Shown: piece by piece, positions 17,788 through 26,587 of the stretch
Layout: every line of letters starts with the position of its first letter
Position numbering within the stretch: position 1 is the stretch's first letter
Source: Aurantiacibacter marinus
GTDB taxonomy: Bacteria > Pseudomonadota > Alphaproteobacteria > Sphingomonadales > Sphingomonadaceae
Length of the DNA: 64,000 nucleotides
Reading direction: 5' to 3'
Assembly: GCF_001021555.1 (NCBI RefSeq)
Contig: NZ_LDCP01000001.1
Span: forward strand, 372,001 to 436,000
The notes under the pieces: generated by a model
Databases searched by the model: none
Seen by the model: only the letters and a program-made list of their open reading frames with translations
What the model was told of the DNA's origin: nothing
Program-made: the position numbers and the translations under genes

Positions 17788-18269
17788 GCCTTGCGCCCTC
17801 CAAAAGTTTTCTCTTTGGCGGCGAGAAGTGCCCATATGGCCACCGCGCCGCCGGTTGAAAGTAGCGCATTGAAGCCCGCCAGCGAAATGCCGAACAAGGT
17901 CCACGGTGCCACATCGCAGCGGATCAGATCGAAAGAGTTGTAATCATTGCCGGTGCAGCCGGTGATACCTTCCCACCAGCCATATTCGACCCCTGCATGA
18001 AACGCCCCGATCAAGCCGGACGTCAGCACGCCTCCGGCGGCCAGCGCGATCAATATCCGTTTTGGCCCCATACTTTTGGACGATGCGGCAGTGGAGAGAA
18101 GCGCAAGGGCAATCGCAGCGAAATGCGGCCAGCGCTGCCACCAGCACATCTCGCATGGAAACAGGCCGAAGCCATATTGCGAAATATATGCCCCGCCGAT
18201 CAAGAGCGCCGGAATTGCCAGCGCCAATTGCTGGGCCAGCCTGTCTGACTTTGAAAGAGATTTGGTCAT
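17784..18269 (-). CDS. dsbB: Disulfide bond formation protein DsbB
   Basis: A 161-residue membrane protein with four predicted helices that reoxidises DsbA and passes electrons to ubiquinone. The first Cys pair is CEMC (near residues 35-38) followed by WWQRWPH. The second periplasmic loop has Cys in a GCTGND segment and in an IRCDVAPW segment. It lies 21 bases after ctpA in the same direction. No dsbA gene is in the window. Confidence 0.92.
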   Translation of the reverse strand: MTKSLSKSDRLAQQLALAIPALLIGGAYISQYGFGLFPCEMCWWQRWPHFAAIALALLSTAASSKSMGPKRILIALAAGGVLTSGLIGAFHAGVEYGWWEGITGCTGNDYNSFDLIRCDVAPWTLFGISLAGFNALLSTGGAVAIWALLAAKEKTFGGRKA

Positions 18270-18290
18270 GCTGCCCCTTAGGCCACTAAC

Positions 18291-19625
18291 CTAATTCCGG
18301 GCAATGTTTGTCCCGCCAGTACGGCGCAGCGTGCGTACGGCGTAGTCCAGCTGGAAATCGTCAATGCCCATTTCTTCCAGTTCTGCGGCTGTCAGCTGGA
18401 ACCTGGGATCATCCAGACGGTCACGGATCAGCGATTCGTCTTCAATGCTTACTTCGTTGATAAGATGGCCGCGCAGGTCGCTTTCGCGCAAAGCGAGGCG
18501 CTGGCGGCGTTCAGCATCTGGATCAGACAGTTGCGGCACACGGATGTCGGGTGCAATTCCGCCTTCCTGCACGCTTCTGCCAGACGGTGTGTAGTACCGG
18601 GCAGTGGTCAACTTCAGCGCGGAATCGCGGGTGAGCGGTAGAAGCGTCTGGACGCTGCCCTTACCAAAGCTGCGCTCTCCCATCACGAGTGCACGGCGGT
18701 GATCCTGCAAGGCACCGGCCACGATTTCACTGGCAGAGGCAGAGCCTTCGTCGATCAACACGATAATCGGCAAACCATCGGCTACATCGCCGCGATAGAC
18801 CGATTCAGCGTCGAAGAAAATGTTATCGCGGCGGTTGCGCCCACGTTGGGCCACGATCTGTCCGCTCGAAAGGAACAGGTCAGACAAGGCAACTGCTTCG
18901 TCCAGAGAGCCGCCGGGATTGCGGCGGAGATCGAGCACCAGTCCTTCCAGGCGGCCGGTTGCCTGCGCTTGCAATTCGCTTAGGCCCTGGCGGACATCCG
19001 CGCCGACATCGGCGGAGAATTCGTTGACCTGGATATGGCCGATGTTGCCGCCGAGCAGCTCCCACGTCACCGGCTCAAGTTCGATCACGCCGCGCGTCAC
19101 GACGACTTCGAAACTGTCATCGCGGCCCGGGCGGAAAATCGTCACCTCGATATCGGTGCCTGCGGGCCCGCGCATCTGCGCCACCGCTTCATCGACTTCC
19201 ATTCCGAAAATCAGTTGGCCGTTGATGTGCGTGATGTAATCGCCGGCCTTAATGCCAGCCTGATCAGCCGGGCTTCCGCGGAACGGAGAGACGACCTTGA
19301 CCGCGCCATCTTCCATCTGGATGGAAATACCGAGGCCCTGATAATTGCCTTCGATCATGGTGTTCAGCCGTTCCAGCGCGACACCATCAAGATAGGCCGA
19401 ATGCGGATCGAGGGCGGCGAGCATTCCGTCAATCGCGCCGCGAATCAGAACCTCGTCTTCAACAGGTTCAACATAGCTCGCCTTGATTCGCTGATAGGTA
19501 GCGAAAAGGCGGGCAAATTCTGGCGAAGCGCGGCCCTCGACCTGCGCGAAACCTGCCGTGGTGGCGGGCAAAAGCGCAACGGCGGTACAAAGTGCAGCGG
19601 CGCGAAAGGCGGAAGCGAATTTCAT
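18291..19625 (-). CDS. ctpA: S41 family C-terminal processing peptidase CtpA
   Basis: A 444-residue periplasmic serine protease. A signal peptide (about 1-26) is followed by an N-terminal helical region, a PDZ domain (GLGISIQMEDG through HINGQLIFGM, near 85-150) and the catalytic domain. The Ser/Lys dyad is in a DEGSASASEIVAGAL segment and a GERSFGKGSVQTLLPL segment. Tail-specific proteases of this kind degrade or mature envelope proteins, including murein hydrolases. It lies directly downstream of the EnvC-like gene, an arrangement common in proteobacteria. ATG at 19625 starts the signal peptide. Confidence 0.94.
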   Translation of the reverse strand: MKFASAFRAAALCTAVALLPATTAGFAQVEGRASPEFARLFATYQRIKASYVEPVEDEVLIRGAIDGMLAALDPHSAYLDGVALERLNTMIEGNYQGLGISIQMEDGAVKVVSPFRGSPADQAGIKAGDYITHINGQLIFGMEVDEAVAQMRGPAGTDIEVTIFRPGRDDSFEVVVTRGVIELEPVTWELLGGNIGHIQVNEFSADVGADVRQGLSELQAQATGRLEGLVLDLRRNPGGSLDEAVALSDLFLSSGQIVAQRGRNRRDNIFFDAESVYRGDVADGLPIIVLIDEGSASASEIVAGALQDHRRALVMGERSFGKGSVQTLLPLTRDSALKLTTARYYTPSGRSVQEGGIAPDIRVPQLSDPDAERRQRLALRESDLRGHLINEVSIEDESLIRDRLDDPRFQLTAAELEEMGIDDFQLDYAVRTLRRTGGTNIARN

Positions 19626-19745
19626 GTTTCGTCGGTTCCTGTCGGAAAATGTCCCAGTCTCTTTGTATCGCACAGCACCGCTTAACGCCAGATGAGGCGA
19701 AAGCCGGTAATTTTCTTGCAGGCCTGTGCGCGGATTTCTGGCGAT

Positions 19746-20960
19746 CTAACCTGTGTAGAGCAATGGATTGACCGGTTCCCCGGAACGTCGCAGTTCCAGC
19801 GAAACCGTCGGGCGGCCCGGCCCGGCAATGCCGAGCGGCGCGCCGCCAACCACGTCTGTTCCAACTTGCACATCGCTGCGGGCAAGGCCGGTAATCAGGC
19901 TGGTCCAGCCGCCGACATGTTCGATAATCACGATCTGGCCATAACCACGATAGGGCCCGGAAAAAGCGATACGCCCGGCAGCAGGCGAAACGACCTGCGC
20001 GCCTGCGATTGGTGCAAGTGTAATGCCTTGGCTAAGGCCCGATTCCTGCGGAGCGCCGAACCCTGTCACAGTGCGGCCTGATACGGGCAGGATGTAAGGT
20101 GACGGCGCGGAACGCGCAGGTACGGCACTTGATACGGGAGAGGCATCAGCCACGGCAGCTTCGGGCGCAGCCGGGCGCATTTTGGGACCAGGCAGGGCGG
20201 CAAGGCGTTCCCGCAACCGGCCGGCACGGTCCAATTCGTCCACCAGTCCATCCAAATCGCGCACCTGTTCTGTTAACGCCAGTGCGCGCTCGGCTTCGCG
20301 GTTGGCCTCGCCCCCCGCGGCGCGGGCGGCAAGCCGGGCTTCGGTTTCCAGTTCTGCCAATTCCTCGCGCCGCGTGCCCAGCATCACTTCCTCGGCGCGC
20401 AAGGCTTCTGCGGCGTTCGCGGCTTCGCGGCGAAGAGAGGCGGCGCGGGCGATCTGGCCACGCAGGCCAGCCGTGCTCTCCTGTACTTGCGGCACGGCAT
20501 TATGCAGCATCGCGCGCAGATACACGACATCGCGCACCTCGCCAGGACGGAGCAACGAAAGTGCGACAGGGCGCCGCGAAAATTGCTGGAGCGCGGCAGT
20601 CAGGCGAATCAGCGGGTGCTGTTCCTGCCCCAAAACCTCCCGCAGATCGGTGCGTTCGCGGTCCACCATCGCCATACGGGCGCGTGCCGCCGCGATCCCC
20701 GCTTCGGCCTGCTGTATGCGCGCGGCGACGGCGGCGGCCTCGCGCGCTGCCCGATCAGCTGCGTCCTCTGCCTGCTCGGCCTCTGCCTCCAGCCGTTCGC
20801 TTCGGGCCTGCGCGGCGGAGCGTTCTTCCAAGGCCTGGGCCAAGGCGGCGCGAGTGTCACCGGCGCTGTCGAACACAGGTCCACGCTGCGCCGAAGCGGC
20901 AGCCGCGAACAATATGGCCGAACAAGCGAGAAGAATCAGGCGATGGTCGAATTTGGCCAT
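19746..20960 (-). CDS. envC: EnvC-like murein hydrolase activator (degenerate LytM domain)
   Basis: A 404-residue exported protein with a signal peptide, a long Ala/Glu/Arg-rich coiled coil (about 35-265) and a C-terminal LytM (M23) domain. The zinc ligands of active M23 enzymes are missing: the HxGxD position reads SQGIT and the final HxH position reads SLELR. It should therefore be an EnvC-type regulator that activates an amidase at the division septum rather than a peptidase itself. It sits between rlmH and ctpA, the usual order. ATG at 20960 is used; the upstream extension overlaps rlmH. Confidence 0.88.
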   Translation of the reverse strand: MAKFDHRLILLACSAILFAAAASAQRGPVFDSAGDTRAALAQALEERSAAQARSERLEAEAEQAEDAADRAAREAAAVAARIQQAEAGIAAARARMAMVDRERTDLREVLGQEQHPLIRLTAALQQFSRRPVALSLLRPGEVRDVVYLRAMLHNAVPQVQESTAGLRGQIARAASLRREAANAAEALRAEEVMLGTRREELAELETEARLAARAAGGEANREAERALALTEQVRDLDGLVDELDRAGRLRERLAALPGPKMRPAAPEAAVADASPVSSAVPARSAPSPYILPVSGRTVTGFGAPQESGLSQGITLAPIAGAQVVSPAAGRIAFSGPYRGYGQIVIIEHVGGWTSLITGLARSDVQVGTDVVGGAPLGIAGPGRPTVSLELRRSGEPVNPLLYTG

Positions 20961-20964
20961 GGCA

Positions 20965-21387
20965 CTATCCTGCCCGATGATAGGGATGGCCTGCAAGGAT
21001 GGCGGTGGCGCGGAACAATTGCTCCATCAGCATCGCGCGGGCAAGCAGATGTGGCCATGTTGGTTTGCCGAAGGATAGCAACAGATCCGCATCGGTTCGT
21101 TCGTCGGCAGAATGCCCGTCCGCTGCGCCGATTACAAAACGGCATTCGCGAAATCCGTCATCACGCCAGCGCCCGAGGGTGGAGGCGAATTCTTCCGAAC
21201 CGAAGTTCTTGCCCTTCTCATCCAGCAATACTGTTTTGAAGGGTGATTGTGGTTCGGGTGTCCTACCGCCGGTTTCGGGCAGTTCAGTCAGCTTGAGCGG
21301 CCATTGAATACGTTTTGCGTACCGTTCGACCAGCTCCGCCTCAGGCGTACGGGCGATTTTTCCGCGCGCGATAACGTGAAGAAGGAT
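20965..21387 (-). CDS. rlmH: 23S rRNA (pseudouridine1915-N3)-methyltransferase RlmH, possible ATC start
   Basis: A SPOUT methyltransferase that modifies pseudouridine 1915 of helix 69 in 23S rRNA. The conserved LLHVIARGKI N-terminus, a RFVIGAADG knot segment and the C-terminal HPYHR are present. The expected initiator position, just before LLHV, is an ATC codon (21385-21387) with a good GGGAGG ribosome-binding site five bases upstream. Starting there gives 140 residues, a normal size. The nearest conventional start is a GTG at 21459, inside rsfS, adding 24 residues of non-family sequence. I prefer ATC, with the GTG as the alternative. Confidence 0.88.
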   Translation of the reverse strand: MLLHVIARGKIARTPEAELVERYAKRIQWPLKLTELPETGGRTPEPQSPFKTVLLDEKGKNFGSEEFASTLGRWRDDGFRECRFVIGAADGHSADERTDADLLLSFGKPTWPHLLARAMLMEQLFRATAILAGHPYHRAG

Positions 21388-21410
21388 GACGGCCTCCCGG
21401 AGGGATACGG

Positions 21411-21794
21411 CTAGGTTGTGCCCATCTGGCGCGTTTCGCCATCTTCGCCAAAGCCCCACATCCTCTCAAGGTTGTAGAACCCCCGTACTTCGGGGCGAAA
21501 CAGGTGAACAACCACATCGCCCGCATCGATCAGAACCCAGTCTGCCGTTGGCAGGCCTTCGATGCGCGGCGAAGGTTCGCCAGCGTGTTTGAGCTTCATC
21601 GCGAGCTTCTGCGCCATCGCGGCAACCTGCCGCGTGGAACGGCCGGAGGCGATGATCATATGATCTGCAATAGAGCTTTTCCCGGCAAGCGGGATGGAGA
21701 CAAGCTCTTGCGCCTGATCATCATCGAGTTGCTGGAGAATCAGTTCGTGCAACGAACCGGGCTCGGCTTGGATAGGTGTGGCAGTTTCAGACAT
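21411..21794 (-). CDS. rsfS: Ribosomal silencing factor RsfS
   Basis: A 127-residue RsfS/Iojap protein that binds ribosomal protein L14 and blocks 30S-50S joining when nutrients are short. Conserved segments are ADHMIIASGRSTRQVAAMA (near 43-61), DWVLIDAGDVVVHLF (near 85-99) and the FYNLERMW C-terminus. ATG at 21794 is used; a TTG nine codons earlier is also possible. It lies between nadD and rlmH, the classical neighbourhood. Confidence 0.94.
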   Translation of the reverse strand: MSETATPIQAEPGSLHELILQQLDDDQAQELVSIPLAGKSSIADHMIIASGRSTRQVAAMAQKLAMKLKHAGEPSPRIEGLPTADWVLIDAGDVVVHLFRPEVRGFYNLERMWGFGEDGETRQMGTT

Positions 21795-21945
21795 GGACAG
21801 GTTTGGTGCTGAAGCGATCAAAATGCCGGGCCTGGCCGCGCCGGTTGGCGCTGGCGGGTTGGCCCCAAAACCGGCAATATTTATCGCGTTGCGTCATGCT
21901 CCAGAAAATAGGAATGGCAACAAGTTACCACAAGAGGGCACCGTT

Positions 21946-22665
21946 CTACGCAACGGACCCTCCGGACTTGTCGAGGATAAGGGAATGCGTCACTTCGTCC
22001 CGCGGCGGAAGACCGGAAAAGTCATCTGCCCAGTGTGGATTCGCTTGGCGTATTTCAGTCGCCGAACGCGAATCAGGGTCGAAACGTAGCTCTATCAGCG
22101 CAGGTGCGCTCCATTCGCCCCGGTTTTGCAATCCAGCAGCGGACAACCGGTAGTGCCGCAGCCAGGCCATTGCGGGGCTCGCAATAGCATCGTCGTCATA
22201 CCCCGGGCGCGCTATAACGGCAATGGGCATTTCCCGCGCGATCTGCCGCCAGTTCTTCCAGCGGTGGAATTGCGCGAGATTGTCTGCCCCCATCAGCCAC
22301 ACAAAACGCCGGTTGAGGTAGCGCCGTTTGAGTGCGCGTAGCGTGTCGGCAGTGTACCGTGTGCCCAGTTCGCGCTCGATCGCGGTAACGCGAATAGGCG
22401 CATTGCGGGCGGCAACCTTGGCAGAACGCACTCTTGCGGCGAGCGGGGCCATGCCCTTGGTGGGTTTGAGCGGATTGCCGGGAGAAACCATCCACCAGAC
22501 CTCATCCAGGCCCAGTGCCGCCATCGCAAACAGAGTAATGCGGCGGTGGCCCGCATGCGCCGGATTGAAGCTGCCGCCCAGAAGGCCCGTCACCGGCCCC
22601 AGTTTCTGCCGAGAATCGCCTTCCGGGATCAAGCCCGCGCCTGCCCGCTGCCCAGCACTTGCCAT
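21946..22665 (-). CDS. nadD: Nicotinate-nucleotide adenylyltransferase NadD
   Basis: A 239-residue enzyme that joins nicotinate mononucleotide to AMP in NAD synthesis. The nucleotidyltransferase signature GLLGGSFNPAHAGHRRI (27-43, with HxGH) and the C-terminal RSATEIR motif are present. Starting at ATG 22665 overlaps the end of proA by 37 bases. A GTG at 22593, just before the TGLLGGSFNP core, would avoid the overlap and may be the true start. The reaction identity is not in doubt. Confidence 0.93.
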   Translation of the reverse strand: MASAGQRAGAGLIPEGDSRQKLGPVTGLLGGSFNPAHAGHRRITLFAMAALGLDEVWWMVSPGNPLKPTKGMAPLAARVRSAKVAARNAPIRVTAIERELGTRYTADTLRALKRRYLNRRFVWLMGADNLAQFHRWKNWRQIAREMPIAVIARPGYDDDAIASPAMAWLRHYRLSAAGLQNRGEWSAPALIELRFDPDSRSATEIRQANPHWADDFSGLPPRDEVTHSLILDKSGGSVA

Positions 22666-23921
22666 TTGTAGGTTGTCAGCCCCTCCAGCGCGACAGGGCC
22701 GCGTGCATGAAGGCGTCCCGTAGCGATCCCGATTTCCGCGCCGAGTCCGAATTCCCCGCCATCGGCGAACTGGCTTGATGCGTTGTGCATCACGATGGCA
22801 CTGTCGACTTCAGCCAGAAACCGCCCGGCAACCTCTGCATCGGCAGTGACAATTGCATCGGTGTGGCCAGAGGAATGATTGGCAATATGGTCCATCGCCT
22901 GATCCAGCCCGTCAACTATCGCGATCGACAATACGGCATCGAGATACTCGGTATCCCAATCCTCTGCACTGGCGGCGGCAATACGCGGATCGATTGCGCA
23001 GGCCCTTGCATCGCCGCGCAGAACGCATCCGGAATCAAGCAGCGCACTGATCACCTCGCGCGCCGCGGGAAAAGCAGCATCAATGAGCAGGGTTTCCATC
23101 GCGCCGCAGATCCCGGTGCGGCGCATTTTCGCATTGACGGCGATATCACGCGCCATCTCGGGCTGCGCATCGGTGTGAATATAGGTATGACAAATCCCGT
23201 CGAGATGGGCGAGCACGGGCACGCGGGCGTCCGCCTGGACACGGGCAACCAGGCCTTTCCCGCCGCGCGGCACGATCATGTCGATCAGGCCGGCGGCCTT
23301 CAGCATCGCACCCACAGCAGCGCGGTCCTGGGTCGGCAAAAGCTGGATTGCATCAGCCGGCAGACCGGCGCTGGCAACGCCTTCAACAAAAGCTGCGTGA
23401 AGTGCGCGATTTGAATGAACAGCTTCACTGCCACCGCGCAGCAATGCGGCATTGCCCGATCGCAGGCACAGGGCCGCCGCGTCGGCGGTTACATTGGGAC
23501 GACTTTCATAAATGATGCCAATCAGGCCGATGGGAATGCGGCGGCGCACCAGCGTCATCCCGGCAGGCGCGATCGAGCGGTCAATCTCGTCGCCGACAGG
23601 ATCCGGGAGAGAGGCGACATTTTCGATAGCAGAGGCGATCGCCTCCAAGCGGACATCATCAAGCCTCAACCGGTCCAGCATTGCGCCGGACAGGCCACTT
23701 GCCTCGCCCGCAGCCACATCCTTGGCATTGGCTTCCAGAATACCGCCCTTTGCGCGCCGGATCGCTGTGGCAGCAGCGCGAAGCGCAGCTGACTTTTCAG
23801 CGTCGCTTGCGCGCGCGAGTATGCGCTGTGCGGCTCGCCCGTTCCGCGCCAGCTCCTTTACCAGTGACTCGGGCGATTCGGGCAATTCAGGGGTCCCAAC
23901 TTGGCTGCTCGTCTCGTTCAT
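22629..23921 (-). CDS. proA: Glutamate-5-semialdehyde dehydrogenase (gamma-glutamyl phosphate reductase) ProA
   Basis: A 430-residue aldehyde-dehydrogenase-fold enzyme that reduces gamma-glutamyl phosphate in proline synthesis. The catalytic Cys is in a RRTGICGAMETLL segment near residue 280. Other family landmarks are IYESRPNVTADAAALCLRSGNA near 138 and a HNASSQFADGGEFGLGAEIGI block near 385. It is the first gene of the reverse-strand run proA-nadD-rsfS-rlmH-envC-ctpA. proB is not in the window. Confidence 0.95.
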   Translation of the reverse strand: MNETSSQVGTPELPESPESLVKELARNGRAAQRILARASDAEKSAALRAAATAIRRAKGGILEANAKDVAAGEASGLSGAMLDRLRLDDVRLEAIASAIENVASLPDPVGDEIDRSIAPAGMTLVRRRIPIGLIGIIYESRPNVTADAAALCLRSGNAALLRGGSEAVHSNRALHAAFVEGVASAGLPADAIQLLPTQDRAAVGAMLKAAGLIDMIVPRGGKGLVARVQADARVPVLAHLDGICHTYIHTDAQPEMARDIAVNAKMRRTGICGAMETLLIDAAFPAAREVISALLDSGCVLRGDARACAIDPRIAAASAEDWDTEYLDAVLSIAIVDGLDQAMDHIANHSSGHTDAIVTADAEVAGRFLAEVDSAIVMHNASSQFADGGEFGLGAEIGIATGRLHARGPVALEGLTTYKWQVLGSGQARA

Positions 23922-24149
23922 GAGCGCGCCTTATCATCGGCAGAGAAGCCTGTCAGGGCAGAATATCCGTGCCGCGAATCGCCAAAACGCCATTTGGTTC
24001 CCGTGAAATTTCGCAAATTGGTGCGATACTCATCGTTTCATCGCATCGCGGTTTCGATTCGACCCGGTAAGCTGTGTGAGCGACTCGACCTTGGCGCTGC
24101 CTCGCGTAAGGACATTGCCATAAGTTTAGAAAACACGGACGGGGTCGTT

Positions 24150-25328
24150 TTGCAAAATTCAACCGATGGCGGTTTTTGGGATCGCCTGCGGACCTGGTTT
24201 CCGGAGCGTGAATTTTTCATGCGCTCGCAGGGTCAGGTCCGTTTCATCACAATCACCTCGCGTGTGCAGATGGTCGCAGCTGGCCTTGCGCTGATAGCGA
24301 TTCTCGGTTGGGCTGCCTCGGTCGGCGGCGCCGCCTTCAGTCAATATCGCGCCAGTGCAGAGCGCACGTCGCTGTTGGAACGTGAAGCGCATGTCGCTCA
24401 ATCCGAAGAACGCTTCGGCGCCTATGCGGACGATATTGCTGCCACCACCGCGCAGCTTGAGCAGCGGCAAGATTTTATTGAAGGCGTTGTGGGATCGCTG
24501 CCGGAAGAGTTCCTTTCCGGTGAAGAAGATACCGTAAGCGACTCCGCCAGCGAGAGCGAAGAACTGATCTCGATGATCCGCGAAGTATTTCCGCAGGCTG
24601 TCGGACTTGCCCAGATCGAAGCGCGGCAAATCGCATTTGTTGAAGGGTTGACCCGCTATGCAGACCGCCGCGCCGCTCGCGCAGAGCAGGCAATGCGCAC
24701 TTTGGGTGTCGATCCGCGCACGGTAGTGAACGCAAATCAGGACGCGATGGGTGGCCCGCTCGAATCACTCTTTTCCGAAGCCGACGGCTCTATCGATCCT
24801 CGTTTCGAGCGCCTTGGCCTCAGCCTTGCTAGGATGAGCGCGCTGGAACGCGGCCTCGACAGCATCCCTCAGGTCATGCCAGCCGATATCAATTCCATCT
24901 CATCAGGATTCGGCTTTCGCCGCGATCCTTTTACCGGCGGCGGTGCAATGCACAGCGGTCTGGATTTCCGCGCCCCGCATGGCGCGCCGATCCATGCTGC
25001 CGCAGCAGGTACCGTAACATTCTCCGGTTGGCGGTCAGGTTACGGCCAGACAGTAGAGATCACTCACGGATCGGGGATGGTTACACGCTATGCGCACATG
25101 TCACGGTTCAGCACGCGGGCGGGCGCCGAAGTTGCCGCCGGGGAAGTTATCGGCGCAATCGGCAGCACCGGGCGATCGACCGGACCGCATCTGCATTTCG
25201 AAGTGCGTATCAATGGCCGCGCGGTGAACCCCCGGCCGTTCCTGGAGACTGCACCACATGTTCTCGAAGAAGCCCGCGCAGAATTCGCGCCCAATGCCAA
25301 CACGAGCGGTAGTACGAACGATGGCTAA
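24150..25328 (+). CDS. M23 family metallopeptidase (LytM-type) beside bactofilin
   Basis: About 392 residues: a short cytoplasmic part, one membrane helix (about 47-70), a periplasmic coiled-coil region and a C-terminal M23 domain. All zinc ligands are present: HSGLDF (HxGxD), the RYAHMS segment and HLHFEV (HxH). It should be an active peptidoglycan endopeptidase. The start is uncertain: TTG at 24150 fits the usual short N-terminal tail, while ATG at 24219 gives a shorter protein with a distant GGAG. The 3' end overlaps the bactofilin start by 71 bases, so the two are co-expressed. M23-bactofilin pairs are known in several bacteria, where they shape the cell. Confidence 0.85.
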   Translation: MQNSTDGGFWDRLRTWFPEREFFMRSQGQVRFITITSRVQMVAAGLALIAILGWAASVGGAAFSQYRASAERTSLLEREAHVAQSEERFGAYADDIAATTAQLEQRQDFIEGVVGSLPEEFLSGEEDTVSDSASESEELISMIREVFPQAVGLAQIEARQIAFVEGLTRYADRRAARAEQAMRTLGVDPRTVVNANQDAMGGPLESLFSEADGSIDPRFERLGLSLARMSALERGLDSIPQVMPADINSISSGFGFRRDPFTGGGAMHSGLDFRAPHGAPIHAAAAGTVTFSGWRSGYGQTVEITHGSGMVTRYAHMSRFSTRAGAEVAAGEVIGAIGSTGRSTGPHLHFEVRINGRAVNPRPFLETAPHVLEEARAEFAPNANTSGSTNDG

Positions 25329-25722
25329 TGGCGGAAGCACATTCTCGGTGATTGGCCCCGATGTCACCATCCGTGGCAATATCGAGGCGACGGTTGACCT
25401 GCATGTCGATGGCAAGGTTATTGGCGATATTTCCTGCGCATCTTTGGTGCAGGGCGAATCCAGCCGCATCGAAGGCGAAATAAAAGCGGAAAGCGCACGC
25501 CTCTCCGGCGAAGTCAGCGGCACTATCGAAGCGCGCGATCTGGTGGTGTTGAAGAGTGCGCGAGTTGATGGCGATGTCAGCTATGAAACGCTGACCATCG
25601 AACAGGGCGCGAATGTCGAAGGGCGGTTTGGCCCCCTTGGTGCAAAGAAGACAAAGGCTGCAGGCCAGCAGGCCGCGCCCACGCCAAATGGCGAATCGGC
25701 CAAGCTTCCGCTCGCCAACTGA
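25258..25722 (+). CDS. Bactofilin family cytoskeletal protein
   Basis: A 154-residue polymer-forming protein. A basic, disordered N-terminus is followed by the right-handed beta-helix core (about 27-125) with repeated hydrophobic/Gly turns such as VTIRGNIEATVDLHVDGKVIGD. The C-terminal tail is Ala/Pro-rich. Bactofilins form membrane-associated filaments that recruit cell-wall enzymes, for example at the Caulobacter stalk. The large overlap with the M23 gene implies coupled production of scaffold and enzyme. A terminator hairpin follows. Confidence 0.93.
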   Translation: MFSKKPAQNSRPMPTRAVVRTMANGGSTFSVIGPDVTIRGNIEATVDLHVDGKVIGDISCASLVQGESSRIEGEIKAESARLSGEVSGTIEARDLVVLKSARVDGDVSYETLTIEQGANVEGRFGPLGAKKTKAAGQQAAPTPNGESAKLPLAN

Positions 25723-25752
25723 GGCGGATTATCAGCGTTTTTGGAGAGGAGA

Positions 25753-25777
25753 GGGGCGGTCCTATGTAGGCCGCCCC
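25753..25777 (+). terminator. Rho-independent terminator after bactofilin
   Basis: Seven-base GC arms (25753-25759 and 25771-25777), extended by two more pairs past a bulged T, are followed by TTTT. It lies 31 bases after the bactofilin stop. It also faces the convergent trcR gene. Confidence 0.75.
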
Positions 25778-25819
25778 CTTTTCCGTGCGCGTTCCCGGCA
25801 AATAATGCCGGTGTGCTGC

Positions 25820-26587
25820 TTACAAGTCGTCCGGACCGGGCTGCGGTGCGGGATTGGCTTCCGATTCGCGCTTGGCTTCAAGCCACGCTTCGGCTTCGGC
25901 TTCCTGCGCAGCTTCAACAGCGGCCTTGGCAGCCTCTGTCCGTTCGCGGCGAAGTTCCTCGATGAGCTTTTCCTTGTCACCGCGCGGATCAACCGGAGTA
26001 GCCGGTTCCGCTTCGGCTTCGAGCGCAGCATCTTCGGCAGAAACGGCCGGAGCGGCGGCGGCGACGCGCTTGGCCGCCTTGGCAACAGCTGTATCAAGCT
26101 CCCGCTGTGAACACAGGCCCAGCGTAACCGGATCTTTTGGCTGGATGTTCTGGATATTCCAGTGACTGCGGTCGCGGATTGCGTTGATCGTATTGCGTGT
26201 GGTGCCGATCAAGCGGCCGATCTGCGCATCGGAAATTTCCGGATGGCTGCGCAGGATCCACGCGATGCCGTCGGGCTTGTCCTGACGTTTGCTGACCGGC
26301 GTGTAACGCGGGCCCTTGGTGCGACTGACATCAACCGGAGCTTTCTGCATGACCAGCTTGTACTCGGAATCAGCCTGGCCACGCTCGATTTCGGCATGGG
26401 TCAGCTCGCCCGAATGCACCGGATCGCGTCCAGTGTATTTGGAACTGGCAAGATCATCGGCCATGGCCTGGACTTCAAGAATATGCAGTCCGCAAAACTC
26501 GGCGATCTGGGTGAAGCTCAATGCTGTGTTATCGACGAGCCAGCTGGCGGTCGCGTGCGGCATGAGGGGCTTTGGCTGGTCGGCCAC
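25820..26587 (-). CDS. trcR: Cell cycle transcriptional regulator TrcR (DUF1013)
   Basis: A 255-residue DUF1013 protein. The conserved core covers about 1-160: PHATASWLVDNTALSF, an FCGLH..EVQ segment, RYTPVSKRQDKPDGIAWILR, and a helix-turn-helix-like DAQIGRLIGTTRNTINAIRDRSHWN. The C-terminal ~80 residues are Ala/Glu-rich and low complexity. The family is found across alphaproteobacteria and is annotated as a cell-cycle regulator linked to the CtrA/GcrA network. GTG at 26587 is chosen because GGAG lies seven bases upstream and it gives the conserved N-terminus; ATG at 26563 is an alternative. The preceding leader holds a terminator-like hairpin. Confidence 0.9.
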   Translation of the reverse strand: MADQPKPLMPHATASWLVDNTALSFTQIAEFCGLHILEVQAMADDLASSKYTGRDPVHSGELTHAEIERGQADSEYKLVMQKAPVDVSRTKGPRYTPVSKRQDKPDGIAWILRSHPEISDAQIGRLIGTTRNTINAIRDRSHWNIQNIQPKDPVTLGLCSQRELDTAVAKAAKRVAAAAPAVSAEDAALEAEAEPATPVDPRGDKEKLIEELRRERTEAAKAAVEAAQEAEAEAWLEAKRESEANPAPQPGPDDL

